NCBI GenBank assembly: GCA_009869945.1
Contig: WIXG01000336.1
Location: 21,374-85,373 of the forward strand
DNA length: 64,000 bases
Origin: Mesaphorura yosii
Lineage: Eukaryota; Arthropoda; Collembola; Poduromorpha; Tullbergiidae
Direction of reading: 5' to 3'
A program made the position numbers and the translations under genes. Positions 1-9,382 of this stretch are shown here, in pieces. Within the stretch, counting starts at the first letter, position 1; the number at the start of each line of letters is the position of its first letter. Under the pieces are notes generated by a model. The model had not been told where the DNA came from. It was given only the letters and a program-made list of their open reading frames with translations, and did not search any database.

Positions 1-2004
1 TGGGTCGGAGTTCAAGAGACCTGGGTGGGAGGAGGAGTTGATCGACTTCAAGAAGAAATTAAGGATGCCAACAAAATTAATCCGTGTAGCGAAGCCATCT
101 TCTCTTACTTCTTCGAGTGGTGTTAAAGACAACGACGACATGGGCAACGTAGCTGATAAATCCGCCAAAGAAAACAAGAGCCCGAATAAGGCTGCCAGTG
201 AAGAGGTCAAACCAAAAGGTCGGGCGACGAAGGGTAGCAAGGAAGTGACGAAAACTCCTGTGAAGGATGGAAAAGCAAGCAAAAGTGATAAAAAGTCTGA
301 AACCGATTCGCTTGATGAACCTGCCATTGAAAAAGCCGTAGAGAAAATGACAGCTGCCAAGAAAAAGGCGTCGTTGACTAATAAAAAGTTAGACAACGAT
401 GTGGAGGACCAGTCCAAGAAAGGAACCAAAACTGCCAAAGGTACTCCGAAGAAGTCCAACGAAGCTGCTTCTTCATGCACGCCAGCTAAAAGGGCAAAGT
501 CAGGAAAAGAGTCGGCCAAGGGAGCAGCAACAAAAGACCAAGGCAAAGCTGCCTCAAAAGACTCAAAAGGAAGCAAGTCAGCGATCAAGGATGAGCCCAT
601 GCTAATCGTGAAAACTGAGAAGGATCCTCAGCTTCTGCCTACTCCGGGTCCAGCCGGTCTCAAATTCAACAAGAAAATGTCCATTAAGTCAGTCTTTGGG
701 GTCGACCCTGCAGAAGCCTCGCAAGCAACGCCCATCGCTCCGACCAAAGCCAAAAAAGTCCTGCGTCGGAATAAATTCAAAAGTGGATTTGATTATTTAC
801 GTAAAAAGAAAAAGCCGACGCCGACCCCTGACGGCAGTACACCGCCAGCTCCAAAGAAGGCAAAGGTAATTTAATTCAACTCCAAAACTCCTTTGTCAAA
901 TTAAATTTAATATTGTGGGTTCCACTGTATAATTTGAAATACTTTGTGAAAACTTTAGATGTCTCAGGAGAAAAATATGTCGGAAGAAGACGTGCAGGCC
1001 GAACTGCGAGGCTGGGTTCTTAACAAGGGACTCGGAGAAACGGCTCTTCATCGAGCGGCGAGACTTGGTTACGTTGATGTTGCAGCTTATTCCCTAGAAT
1101 ACGGCATTTGTTCTCCAAACTGCAAAGACAACGCAGGGTTCACACCACTTCACGAATGCTGTTTGAGGGGAACCTTGGAAGTGGCAAGGGTTCTTCTGTT
1201 GTACGGAGCTAACCCTTCAATGGCTGCTCCAGGAGGAATTCGGTAAGAATAAGAATAAGCTAATAGTGAACATTCTATCCTATCTATTTTTATGTGTTAC
1301 ATTACGTAACCTTCTATTGATTATTGCAGGCCACTGCACGAAGCCTGTGAGAATGGATACGTGGAACTAGTCAGACTTCTTGTGTCGTACGGAGCAGACC
1401 CGCTCCTGGCAACTTACGCTGGGCAGACTCCACTCGAACTGGCTGACCAGTATGAAAATGTGAAACGCTTACTAACGCAGCATATCCAAGATGTTCAAGG
1501 CAGGGCGGAGAAATTGTGGCAATTTCGTGGCTCTGGTACCTGGGCTGAAGATCCGCACGATAACGGCTATGATGCTACCGCTGATCCTCCTTTACGCGCT
1601 AATGGCGAAACTATTGACGGGTTTGAATTCGAAGCTAGTGACGCTCCACTCCCTCCATTATATTTGCTCAAGGTATGTCTACGTACAGTAAAATTTCGTA
1701 TCATAATCAAAAGTCAGTCACAGTATTCTGAACTCCATTTGCATTTTAATAGGGAGATACTCCATATGTGTTGGTACAAGATCTTGTCACCTACGTTGGC
1801 GTACCTCGAGAAAGACTTTTGAAGAATCATCCCGCAGCTGAATTGGTTGAATTGAATTCTAACGACTTCTTGGAGGAAGCACATTGTTGCCACCTTCTCG
1901 GCGAAAAATTCAATCTCAACTCTTCGTCTGATCTCCTATCGTTAATTAAGTATGACGACCGTGTTAAGAAGATGCTAAATATTGAATCTTGTATTATAAA
2001 ATAA
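1..2004 (+). CDS. BCOR: BCOR-like corepressor, C-terminal part (ankyrin repeats + PUFD), 5' end outside window
   Basis: Coding exons are 1-865, 959-1242, 1330-1672 and 1753-2004. All have GT-AG borders and phases that join cleanly. Exon 1 is open from the window edge (reading from base 2) and encodes a long Lys/Ser/Ala-rich, probably disordered segment. Exons 2 and 3 encode about three ankyrin repeats, with motifs such as GETALHRAARLGY, TPLHECCLRG and RPLHEACENGYVELVRLLVSYGADP. Next comes the GYD-ADPP and FEFEASDAPLPP linker typical of BCOR. The end is a PUFD domain, the PCGF1-binding ubiquitin-like fold. In known BCOR/BCORL1 proteins this domain recruits PCGF1/RING1 (PRC1.1), which ubiquitinates histone H2A at repressed promoters in the nucleus. 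The Met at 959 is internal, because exon 1 splices to it in phase 0. BCOR and BCORL1 cannot be told apart, and the N-terminal half lies upstream. Confidence in the family is high, from the order ankyrin, linker, PUFD. Confidence 0.88.
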
Positions 2005-2943
2005 TTTATGACTTAATTCAAAGGTTAGGTTTTGTAATTTCGACGAGTAGAATCATTTTATACCAGCAAGTCTATTTGTAATTTATTCACCAACTTTTTG
2101 TCGCCGAAATAGTTTCTTGTAATCGCATTCGCATGAACGGATGCAAGTGCACACCTACTTGATGAAACCAATTCAATCAGTATCCGATTAATCAGTAGGA
2201 GGAACCAAGTTACTTGTCAGTATATTTTATGTTCCTAATTTCTCACTACTTTTGTTACGTTAAATTATTTGTTTATGTAACTTATTTATTTGCGGCGCCT
2301 GTGAAGTTAGTTTAATATTCGTTAGGACGTAAGCCATTAATCAAAACAGAAATGAGAAATGGACGGAATTAGTTAAAAACGTAAGACGTGATGTGAATAC
2401 ACTTCATAAGTTCTTTAGAACCCTATTCTAAGTTTGCAAGCGTAACTTTAAGTTTAAAGTACTCTAGATGTAGAAATCGTGTGTAATTTTTAAATTGACT
2501 CTAATACAAGATAAACCCAATCAAGAAGTACTGAAAAATTATTTTACTGTATTTTCAACCAGGAGACATGCAAATCCAGAAATCTTATCGATAAAACTGG
2601 GACGCGTTATGTTGGCTCACGTAGGCTGGCAAAAGGCAAAAGTGAGTCAGTGATCCAATCTGGAAAATATTCAACGATCTTTCAAGTCGCGAGGTTATAG
2701 AATCAGTGTACACTTTCTGCACGTATTTGATCATAGAATATTCGAAATTTTGACTCTAGATCATGAACAAATGTTTTCTAAGAAAAATGAAAAGCAAACT
2801 CAGTTTAATATGTTTGGTGCAATAAATGATTTGCCGCTTTACAAATGTGTCGACCATTTATTCATTCACTTGTCTGTTAGTGAATCAAGCCTGAAGAAGC
2901 AGAAGCTGAATTGAGAATTTGAAAAAGGGACTCCAGCCTTAAG
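2005..2943. other. BCOR 3' flank and intergenic DNA
   Basis: This stretch follows the BCOR stop codon and precedes the decayed nuclease copy. It is AT-rich, with stops in all frames. It presumably holds the BCOR 3' UTR, but I saw no consensus AATAAA close to the stop. I see nothing else in it. Confidence 0.6.
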
Positions 2944-3845
2944 TCACTTATTTTCCTGGTGGAGACCCCACTCAATCAATGTTTCAAGAGGAGCCGTCTG
3001 AGCCCTGATGCATTCTGCCGGGTCAGGAGCGTCATACTAAAATCTGTTCTCCAGTAAGTAAGTTCGTGAATTTCTCCACGCGTCTTCGATCCAGCTCAGC
3101 ATGCTCATCAATTCCACAATTTCACTCTGAGATCTTGGTTGGTTGTTTCACGAACGCGCTCCACCTTGGCCTCGGAGTCGTCCCTGTGAAACAATGTATT
3201 GTTGCCAATGAACCTGACAACTCTTGTAATTCCCTCATTGTCATTGAAGCAGACGAGTTTCCAGGAGCATTCTGGCACCCATCCAACGTGTCACCGTCTG
3301 GACTGCCGCGGTCGCAGAGCCCTGTCATCAAGTAACCTGGCCTCTCCTTCAACTTCTGATGCGGGAGGTCTTCGACAATGAACCAAGGCTGCCGGTTGGC
3401 GAACGGCTCCAGACGAGGGATGTTGTGGTCTGCCGCTGACTCGGAGAACCTTCGCTCTCCTTCTGCCTCTCTTCGGTTGATGCGCAGGGGAACTTGCGGA
3501 AATTGTCCACGCGAGTGACGTTCTTGTCGTGGTTCAACGAGTTTTACAGCGCAGTGGTGCCATAAAGAATTTTCTTGGCGCCGTTGTGCTGGACGTAAAG
3601 CAGACTGATTCTTCCCAATGAATACTCGGCGTCGATCGTGAAGGAGTGAATCTCTCTGATCGGGATGCTGCAGTCGAGTGTGGGCAATGGATGCGTGTCG
3701 CCTACCAATTAACGTTCCGCATTATACAATGAATCGCAATAGCTGGATTAAGCTTACGTATAATTCCGTCTTTGGCCGAAAATGGCGGGGCGACTCGAGC
3801 CTGAGTCAGTGTCCAGACTGGAATGGTCAAAGTTATGATCTTCAT
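2944..3845 (-). pseudogene. Decayed tandem copy of the DNA/RNA non-specific endonuclease
   Basis: Read on the minus strand, this matches the intact nuclease at 4277-5328 almost end to end. A putative exon 1 (3845-3758) starts MKIITLTIP and ends in phase 1 like the intact gene. A 56-bp intron follows (3757-3702). Exon 2 then runs from 3701 with recognisable blocks: IHSFTIDAEY, YVQHNGAKKI, VEDLPHQKLKERPGYLMTG, VPECSWKLVCF, SQSEIVELM and LIEWGL. Three lesions are visible. There is an in-frame TAA at 3546-3544. A deletion of about 25 codons removes the DRGH catalytic segment (near 3440-3480). A frameshift lies after CDRGSPDGDTLDG (near 3278), with a further stop (TAG at 3039-3037) before the conserved tail. 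A TATAAA at 3936-3931 lies 86 bp upstream of the ATG. The copy cannot encode an active nuclease, though it could still be transcribed. Confidence 0.85.
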
Positions 3846-3930
3846 CTTGAATTGAGTCACAGAAATGCTCATAAATGGTCCGGAGTCAAATTTTTTTTGC
3901 CGTCAGTGCCCATTTAAGAAAGTACCTGCT

Positions 3931-3936
3931 TTTATA
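3931..3936 (-). promoter_or_regulatory. TATA box upstream of the nuclease pseudogene
   Basis: TATAAA on the minus strand, 86 bp upstream of the pseudogene start codon, a normal core-promoter distance if a short 5' UTR is allowed. It suggests that the duplication carried its promoter. This is inferred from motif and spacing only. Confidence 0.4.
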
Positions 3937-3939
3937 TCC

Positions 3940-4276
3940 TAGAAGCCGTTACATTATCACCTCAGGTGGACATTCCGGAATGTTAAGCATATTTGATTAA
4001 CCGTGTCAATGTCACAGCAGACAAGGCTGTCTGACAGACAGTCTGAGTGAATGTCATGCTGTAGGAAAAGAAATATCGACACCGATCAGGAATTCCTTAT
4101 CAATGTCACTGCCAGACAATTACTGTACAATCAATGGCACTTGAATTGAAAATGCTCTTACTATGTAGCAATTAGCTCAAAAGGTACATGAAAATGGTTA
4201 TTTTTTATTGGCGATGCTGCGACTCCGCGAATTTCTTTCCTAAAAGTGACCAGCGATGGTGTGCTCTTTTAATTAG
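3940..4276. other. Spacer between the two nuclease copies
   Basis: This region is short, AT-rich and non-coding. It probably contains the 3' UTR of the intact nuclease and the upstream promoter region of the decayed copy. No other structure was seen. Confidence 0.5.
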
Positions 4277-5328
4277 CTACTGCAAACCCCAATCAATCAA
4301 CGTCTCCGTTGGTGCCGTGAGTGCATTTATGCATGCTGTCGGAGACGGGGCGTTTACTTCCATCCGATTCTCTAGCAAGTACGACTCCGAATTTCGCCAC
4401 GCTTCTTGAATGAAGTTTACCGAAGTCATTTTGGCCAAAATCTCGCTTTGATGCCTTGGCCTCGTTGTTTCACTCGTTCTCTGAGCCTTGGCCGCTGCAT
4501 CGTCCTTGTGAAACAACTTGTTATCTCCGATGAATCCCACAACTCGCACAACTCCTCCGCCGTCTTTGTAGCACACCAGCTTCCAAAAGCATTCCGGTAC
4601 ACGCCAGCCGTCGACTGTGGGACCGTCTGTGCTGTCACGATCGCACACTCCCGTCATCACGTAGCCAGCGGAATCCCTCAGTTTTTGGTGAACTCGGTCT
4701 TCGACCGTGGCCCAAGGCTCCTGATTTGTGTAGGGCTCCTGCGGCGCAATGTTCACGCAGTAAAATGTTACATCGCCTGCAGACTGAGAGAATCTGAACG
4801 GATTGAATGGGGTAAGGTGCCCTCTGTCAAAAGCCGTGCGCCCCGTCAGCGCCTGCTGGGCGTCAGTCATTTTGAACGTGTTCTTGCATTCGGTCTGCTT
4901 GTCGGCCAGCACAGAACAAGGATGAACTCTAAAGTTATCCTTCCGGTCCACAAGAACTTGGTGGTTCAGAGGATTCTGCATTGCTGTCGTGGCGTACGGG
5001 ATTTTTCGGTCGCCATTGTGCTGCACAAACAGCAAGTTGATGTTCCCCAACGGGCTCTCTGCTTCTACAGTGAATGAGTAAATCCCACTTGACTGTGAGC
5101 CGCAAGGCAATGACGCTTTCTCTGTTTTATTCTCGCCAACATGGCCTGGAAGAACAAAATGCATTTAAATCCTCTCAAGTAAGATGCATTTTTATATATT
5201 TATGACTCCTTACCGAAAGGAAATGTGATTTCTTGATGGGGAGAGGGCACAATTCGCGAGTTCACACTCAGCGTGCAGACGAACCAGATGAGAATCAAAG
5301 CAGCCACCTTGCGTTGCGTGGGTTCCAT
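4277..5328 (-). CDS. Secreted DNA/RNA non-specific endonuclease (NUC family)
   Basis: The exons are 5328-5214 and 5145-4277, joined in phase 1, giving 327 aa. The first about 24 residues form a signal peptide (hydrophobic core AALILIWFVCTLSV), so the enzyme is secreted or lysosomal. The DNA/RNA non-specific endonuclease signature DRGH lies at residues 145-148, and His148 is the expected general base. NIAPQ-PYTNQ-PW follows at 170-183, where Asn179 matches the Mg-binding Asn of Serratia-type nucleases. Several Cys residues (53, 115, 125, 168) could form disulfides. The family cuts DNA and RNA without sequence preference and serves digestion, saliva or immunity in arthropods. The substrate and tissue here are inference. 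It lies head-to-tail with the decayed copy at 2944-3845. A 68-bp intron separates the signal-peptide exon from the catalytic exon. Confidence 0.9.
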
Positions 5329-6013
5329 TGTTAACAATTGGTTGGCTGTCTTTGCTAAGAAGCAGAGACCTGGAATAGCTGGAGTAATGCGACATTTTCA
5401 TTCCTGTCCGTTTTTATTCCATCATTTTGACACCAGTATGAAATGTGTAACAGCAACAGATTAATTAATTAGAGTGTCGCACATTCAGTCTAATCGCTAA
5501 TCTGTACAGAACTGATATTCGAGTTCGTGTCGTTAATTGAGATACGATGCACCTCGGCTGACATGAACAGGTGCTTTGTACTCATGCGCAATGGCAACTG
5601 ATATGGGATTTTCCTGGTATTTCAACTCCATTACAGATCATCAAATGATCGCGGAGCTGAGGCTTTCAAGATCAACATTTTCACTACAGTTGGGCTGATC
5701 TAGTGAAAAGGTTAAAACAAAAGCATTTAAACAATTATTGTACATGCTATGCGTGCCTTATCAGTAACAGATTCGATCAGTCTCATCGTCTACAATGTGC
5801 GTCAGTCGATACAATTGACGTGCTTCTAAGCCCTTTACATTGTGTTGTTCAACAAGAGTATGTATTTATCAGAGGGCTTATTTATCTATTAGTTTTGTCC
5901 CTGGACCAAATCATGTTTTCACTTCATCGTCCGTTCGTTTGCTAATACATACAAACAAAGCACATATTTAATGTAACTCTAATACTGGAAAGCAAACCTC
6001 GTTTCATCATGGC
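5329..6013. other. Intergenic region between nuclease and the 509-aa gene
   Basis: This AT-rich region has no coding signal. It should hold the promoter of the nuclease (transcribed leftwards) and the 3' UTR of the 509-aa gene. An AATAAAA-like TATA candidate on the minus strand lies near 5411-5418. Nothing else was seen. Confidence 0.5.
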
Positions 6014-7543
6014 TTACCATAAAACCAGTTCAGCCCGACGCACGATGACCGGTGTCCTTCTGAGCACTTCATGGTACTCGGTCCTGAAGAAGTCGCTGGG
6101 TCTGAACTCATCCACATCGTACAGAAATTGAGGCCGAGGTGCATGACGACCGTTCTTCGGTAATAAGACTGTAATGACGTCTTCATAGGAGTCGATTTCC
6201 GCCGGTGTTCCATCATTGATGTAGGTGTAGCAAAGCTGACTCATGGCCAGCACCTCCAGCGTCTGTCGCATGATTTCCCTGCCACCGTCGATAATCTGGT
6301 TCAGATAGCATTCAGCGGAGCGAATCTCTCGGACAAGGGCCTTATCGTCGGGAATTATGAGATCAATGTACTGAATGGTGCATCTGAGCAGGATTGTGGC
6401 CATTCGGCTCATGTGTCGTAAAAGTGATGAGTCTCCATTCTTCAAAAACTCGAGGACAGGACGAAGCAACTTTTCGCGTAAGTTCTTTAGTGAAGAAGCC
6501 ACATCAACCAGGATGTGATTCACCATATTCAGCGTTGGCTGAGGCGCAATTGTGCTTAGTGGAATCCACTGTCTTCCTCCATGGTGAGGCTTACCAGGAG
6601 GCGCGGAGAACAAGAAGACCTCGAGGCGCTTGAGAATGTCGTCTTTAGATGCGATAGAAACAAATCTCCTCGTTTTCAGATTGGTCATGGCAAAGTCGGC
6701 TAGGTTAAATGTTCTTGTCTTGTCAACCTTGTTCGGCGCCCGAGCTTCTTTGCTCACGGAATAGAATCGGGCTCCCAATTCTAAATTTTCTTTCTCAACC
6801 TGAAAATTCCGATTGTAATCTCCTTCGTAATGAAAGCCAGGTTTAGTCTTCTTGTTATGGATTGCGTGCGGATGAATTTGTTGCAGCAGCATCGTGTGAC
6901 GCATTTTTCTGCATAAATCCAGTCCAATTTCTGTTACTCTCGATAGCGGAGCTGTAAAATTACGCAGGAATTCTTCTGTCGACATTGCTTCACGAATGAC
7001 GGTCGCAAAGAGGCGAATCGTTGCGCCGAGTTCGTGTTCCCTGATCTTGCCCATGGATGGCGGCTGAATCAAATGCTGTAGAATGAAAGTGCTCATCCAT
7101 ATTTGCCCAGACAAGTGATTAAATGAACCGTCCAGTTTCTCAGATGCCTTTGGAAACTGCAGCTGTTCGTAGACAGACTGATACAAGATCATCGCCTTCG
7201 ACCAGTACTTTACAACACGTTGCATTGACCGAAAAAATTTCCTTCGGCATTTCTTATACAGGATTGAGTCGAGCAAATGTTGCCAGCGACCACGCTTAAC
7301 GACGGGGTAATGCGCGAATAGGTTGTCAGCGTTCTTCCGGAAATTGAAGCGGGAGTTATAGAAATGATGCGTTCTGATAGTGTTCGAGAGGCACTTGTTG
7401 ACATATTCAGGTTCACTTTGGTCATCGCCATTTTCTGTTTCAGATTCAGACGACGGTGGTGTTGGAGTGGGATTGTACAGACGTAGACCGTAGAATCTCA
7501 AACAAATGTCACCATTGGCAGTGATCAAATCGGGTTGCCCCAT
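6014..7543 (-). CDS. Uncharacterised single-exon 509-aa protein
   Basis: One uninterrupted frame runs from ATG at 7543 to TAA at 6014. I do not recognise the family. The N-terminus is short, then acidic and Ser/Pro-rich (residues about 25-48, with TPTPPSSESETEN). The remainder is dense in alpha-helix-forming sequence with conserved-looking Trp, Phe and Arg positions. It has no signal peptide, no clear membrane segment, and a basic stretch at about residues 90-110 (KKCRRKFFRSMQRVVKYW). It looks like a soluble helical cytoplasmic or nuclear protein. A GTAAGC overlaps the stop codon and could be a splice donor. However, the nearest acceptor would leave a 33-bp intron, so the TAA is taken as the end. 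It is the only long multi-domain-sized gene here without an intron, so a retrocopy origin is possible. Confidence 0.7.
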   Translation of the reverse strand: MGQPDLITANGDICLRFYGLRLYNPTPTPPSSESETENGDDQSEPEYVNKCLSNTIRTHHFYNSRFNFRKNADNLFAHYPVVKRGRWQHLLDSILYKKCRRKFFRSMQRVVKYWSKAMILYQSVYEQLQFPKASEKLDGSFNHLSGQIWMSTFILQHLIQPPSMGKIREHELGATIRLFATVIREAMSTEEFLRNFTAPLSRVTEIGLDLCRKMRHTMLLQQIHPHAIHNKKTKPGFHYEGDYNRNFQVEKENLELGARFYSVSKEARAPNKVDKTRTFNLADFAMTNLKTRRFVSIASKDDILKRLEVFLFSAPPGKPHHGGRQWIPLSTIAPQPTLNMVNHILVDVASSLKNLREKLLRPVLEFLKNGDSSLLRHMSRMATILLRCTIQYIDLIIPDDKALVREIRSAECYLNQIIDGGREIMRQTLEVLAMSQLCYTYINDGTPAEIDSYEDVITVLLPKNGRHAPRPQFLYDVDEFRPSDFFRTEYHEVLRRTPVIVRRAELVLW

Positions 7544-8092
7544 TGCGCACTCTCAAGTTGGTTCGAAGAGCGCTTTGATCCTTTGTGTGAGACAACAATG
7601 ACCAATCGCGTGAATCCAGCACAGTGGCAGCGCGTGGGTAGAAACACTTGATATGATATGCTGATGGACTTATCTTATTACTTGAGCTAATCTGTAGCGC
7701 GCAATCTCACCAACCATGCTTACCGGCGTAAGTTATTCACTTCACAAGTCAACATAGGAACTAGGAAGTATGAGCTCTACTTGATTAATTCAAAATGTGG
7801 AATGCATAATTAACCGAAACTTCTCAAGCGAAGCGTGTTCAGAAATTAACCACCAATTCACTGAACCAGACTGGATCCAGGTCCACAAGAATGTACCAGA
7901 GGAAGGTATTTCTTGGAAAATTTGGACATAACATGAATCACAACGAAGTTCGTAACAGGTTATGCAATGGAATATCCTGAATCTGAACAATGAATGAATT
8001 GAAGTGATTGCTACTGAAAACATTGGCCGGATTCACATTAAACAGTGTGTTGATGAATTAATTGGGCCCAAGATTACGTCACTTCATCTTGG
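7544..8092. other. Divergent intergenic region
   Basis: This lies between the 509-aa gene (leftwards) and the small secreted-protein gene (rightwards), so both promoters should lie here. Short ORFs in it lack splice support or family resemblance. No other element was seen. Confidence 0.5.
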
Positions 8093-8098
8093 TATAAA
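8093..8098 (+). promoter_or_regulatory. TATA box of the small secreted-protein gene
   Basis: TATAAA preceded by GG lies 114 bp upstream of the ATG at 8207. The spacing allows a transcription start near 8120-8130 and a 5' UTR of about 80 nt. Support is motif and position only. Confidence 0.5.
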
Positions 8099-8206
8099 AC
8101 ATATGAGCACGAAACTATCCTGCATTGAATTGGGTTTGATAGCCTTAATCGAAAAGAATAGTGATCAAGTTAAACCAAGCACGAGGAAGAAGTCAAAAAA
8201 GTTAAG

Positions 8207-8776
8207 ATGAATTTCAAAGTCTTCGTTATCTTCGCCGTACTGCTCGCTTATATCACGCTGGCTGTACGTACCACAAGTGCAAGGCTCATTTTTGGCGATT
8301 TGGCGCACTGCAAATTCTTAATTTTGCTCTTAATCATTTTGTATAGAATTCTCAACGCAGTGGAGGACGAGGAAGCAGTAGATCTCCACCTGGAAGTGAA
8401 AACAATTCCGGTGGGCAGGGAGGTGTCAGACCTCCTACTGGAAGTGGAAATAATTCTGGTAGATCTCAATCGGGTAACCAGTTACGTATGTGCTCAATCA
8501 GTTAAGAGTCAAACCTATCAAACCGACCACCAACAATGTTCACTCTCTTGCGTATCTACAGGTCCATCGCAGATAGAGCAAAATGGAAACAGGCAACAAG
8601 GAGGACGTCCCACTGGACAGGGACAGTCTCAGCAGGGAAATGGGAGGCCTCAAGGCCAGTCTCAAGGAAGCCGACCTCAACGCCCCGGATCAGGACAGGG
8701 CCAGACTCAAGGCGATAGACCCCAACGTCCTGGTAGGCGCACAACCACCACCGAATCAGTATTGGAAGATTACTGA
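8207..8776 (+). CDS. Small secreted Gly/Gln/Arg/Pro-rich protein
   Basis: The model has three exons, 8207-8263, 8347-8473 and 8562-8776, encoding 132 aa. Exon 1 is exactly a signal peptide (MNFKVFVIFAVLLAYITLA). Exon 2 read in the spliced frame gives a Gly/Ser/Asn/Arg-rich stretch (SGGRGSSRSPPGS, then SGNNSGRS). Exon 3 gives Gln/Gly/Arg/Pro repeats (RPTGQGQSQQGN, GSRPQRPGSGQGQTQG) and ends in TTTTESVLEDY. There are no Cys residues after the signal. The composition resembles glycine-rich structural or antimicrobial secreted proteins of arthropods, but no family can be assigned. The unspliced sequence is also open in one frame over the whole locus, because the two introns (83 and 88 bp) sum to a multiple of three. 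The spliced model is preferred for its composition and consensus splice sites. AATAAA at 8822-8827 fits the 3' end. Confidence 0.7.
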   Translation: MNFKVFVIFAVLLAYITLAVRTTSARLIFGDLAHCKFLILLLIILYRILNAVEDEEAVDLHLEVKTIPVGREVSDLLLEVEIILVDLNRVTSYVCAQSVKSQTYQTDHQQCSLSCVSTGPSQIEQNGNRQQGGRPTGQGQSQQGNGRPQGQSQGSRPQRPGSGQGQTQGDRPQRPGRRTTTTESVLEDY

Positions 8777-8821
8777 CTTTACAACTTTAACTTGGCAAAA
8801 CAACGAAGGATAACTCCTTCA

Positions 8822-8827
8822 AATAAA
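8822..8827 (+). promoter_or_regulatory. Polyadenylation signal of the small secreted-protein gene
   Basis: AATAAA lies 46 bp after the stop codon at 8776 on the coding strand, a normal position for cleavage and polyadenylation of that transcript. Confidence 0.5.
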
Positions 8828-9382
8828 TGATTGGTATAGGGAAAAATTCCTCGCCGTTGAAATTCTTGTCATACATTGATATAATAGGATACATCTTTAA
8901 AAGTTCTGTATACTGGATAAATTGAAGCTGTGTTGACTCAGAGATGAGAAATGGGTTTCAGACCTTGTTTAGCTTCGGCATTCCACGTGTATCTGGGTCA
9001 GTTTCATTATATGTTTTATTAAAATAACCTTCAAACGGTCTGATAATTGTTAACAAATACAAATTATGAATCATAATCATAACTTTACAATAGCGAATGC
9101 AGACATCGGTCTCGTAAATCTGGGCACTTTTGAGCTGGGGTAGACAGCGGGCATTTGAATTCAAGCTTGAGCAAGTGATATTGGACCGGTCAACAATCCT
9201 ACAGTTAACAACTTTTAAAAAATCTGATATAAGAATAACCAAACATAACATTTGTCATAAATAGAACTTAAAATACAAAGCAAATTTCAATCTTTACTCC
9301 AACCATTGGCGGGGTGTGATCATGTCGTAGAAGAATAAATACCCTTTTGTAATAATCGGCTAAAATATTCAAAACAGAATGG
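8828..9382. other. Convergent intergenic region
   Basis: This lies between the 3' ends of the small secreted-protein gene and ZP gene 1. A minus-strand ORF at 9251-8958 starts with a hydrophobic stretch and has several Cys. It has no convincing continuation, so it is not called. Nothing else was seen. Confidence 0.45.

Noticed and set aside
4406-5077. Plus-strand 223-aa ORF
   Set aside because: It is the antisense shadow of the intact nuclease exon, with no splice or family support.
5985-6020. GTAAGC at the end of the 509-aa frame as a splice donor
   Set aside because: The nearest acceptor would give a 33-bp intron and a meaningless tail. The TAA stop is simpler.
8958-9251. Minus-strand 97-aa ORF with hydrophobic start and Cys
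   Set aside because: There is no consistent exon structure, the Cys lie around ambiguous splice signals, and no family is recognised.
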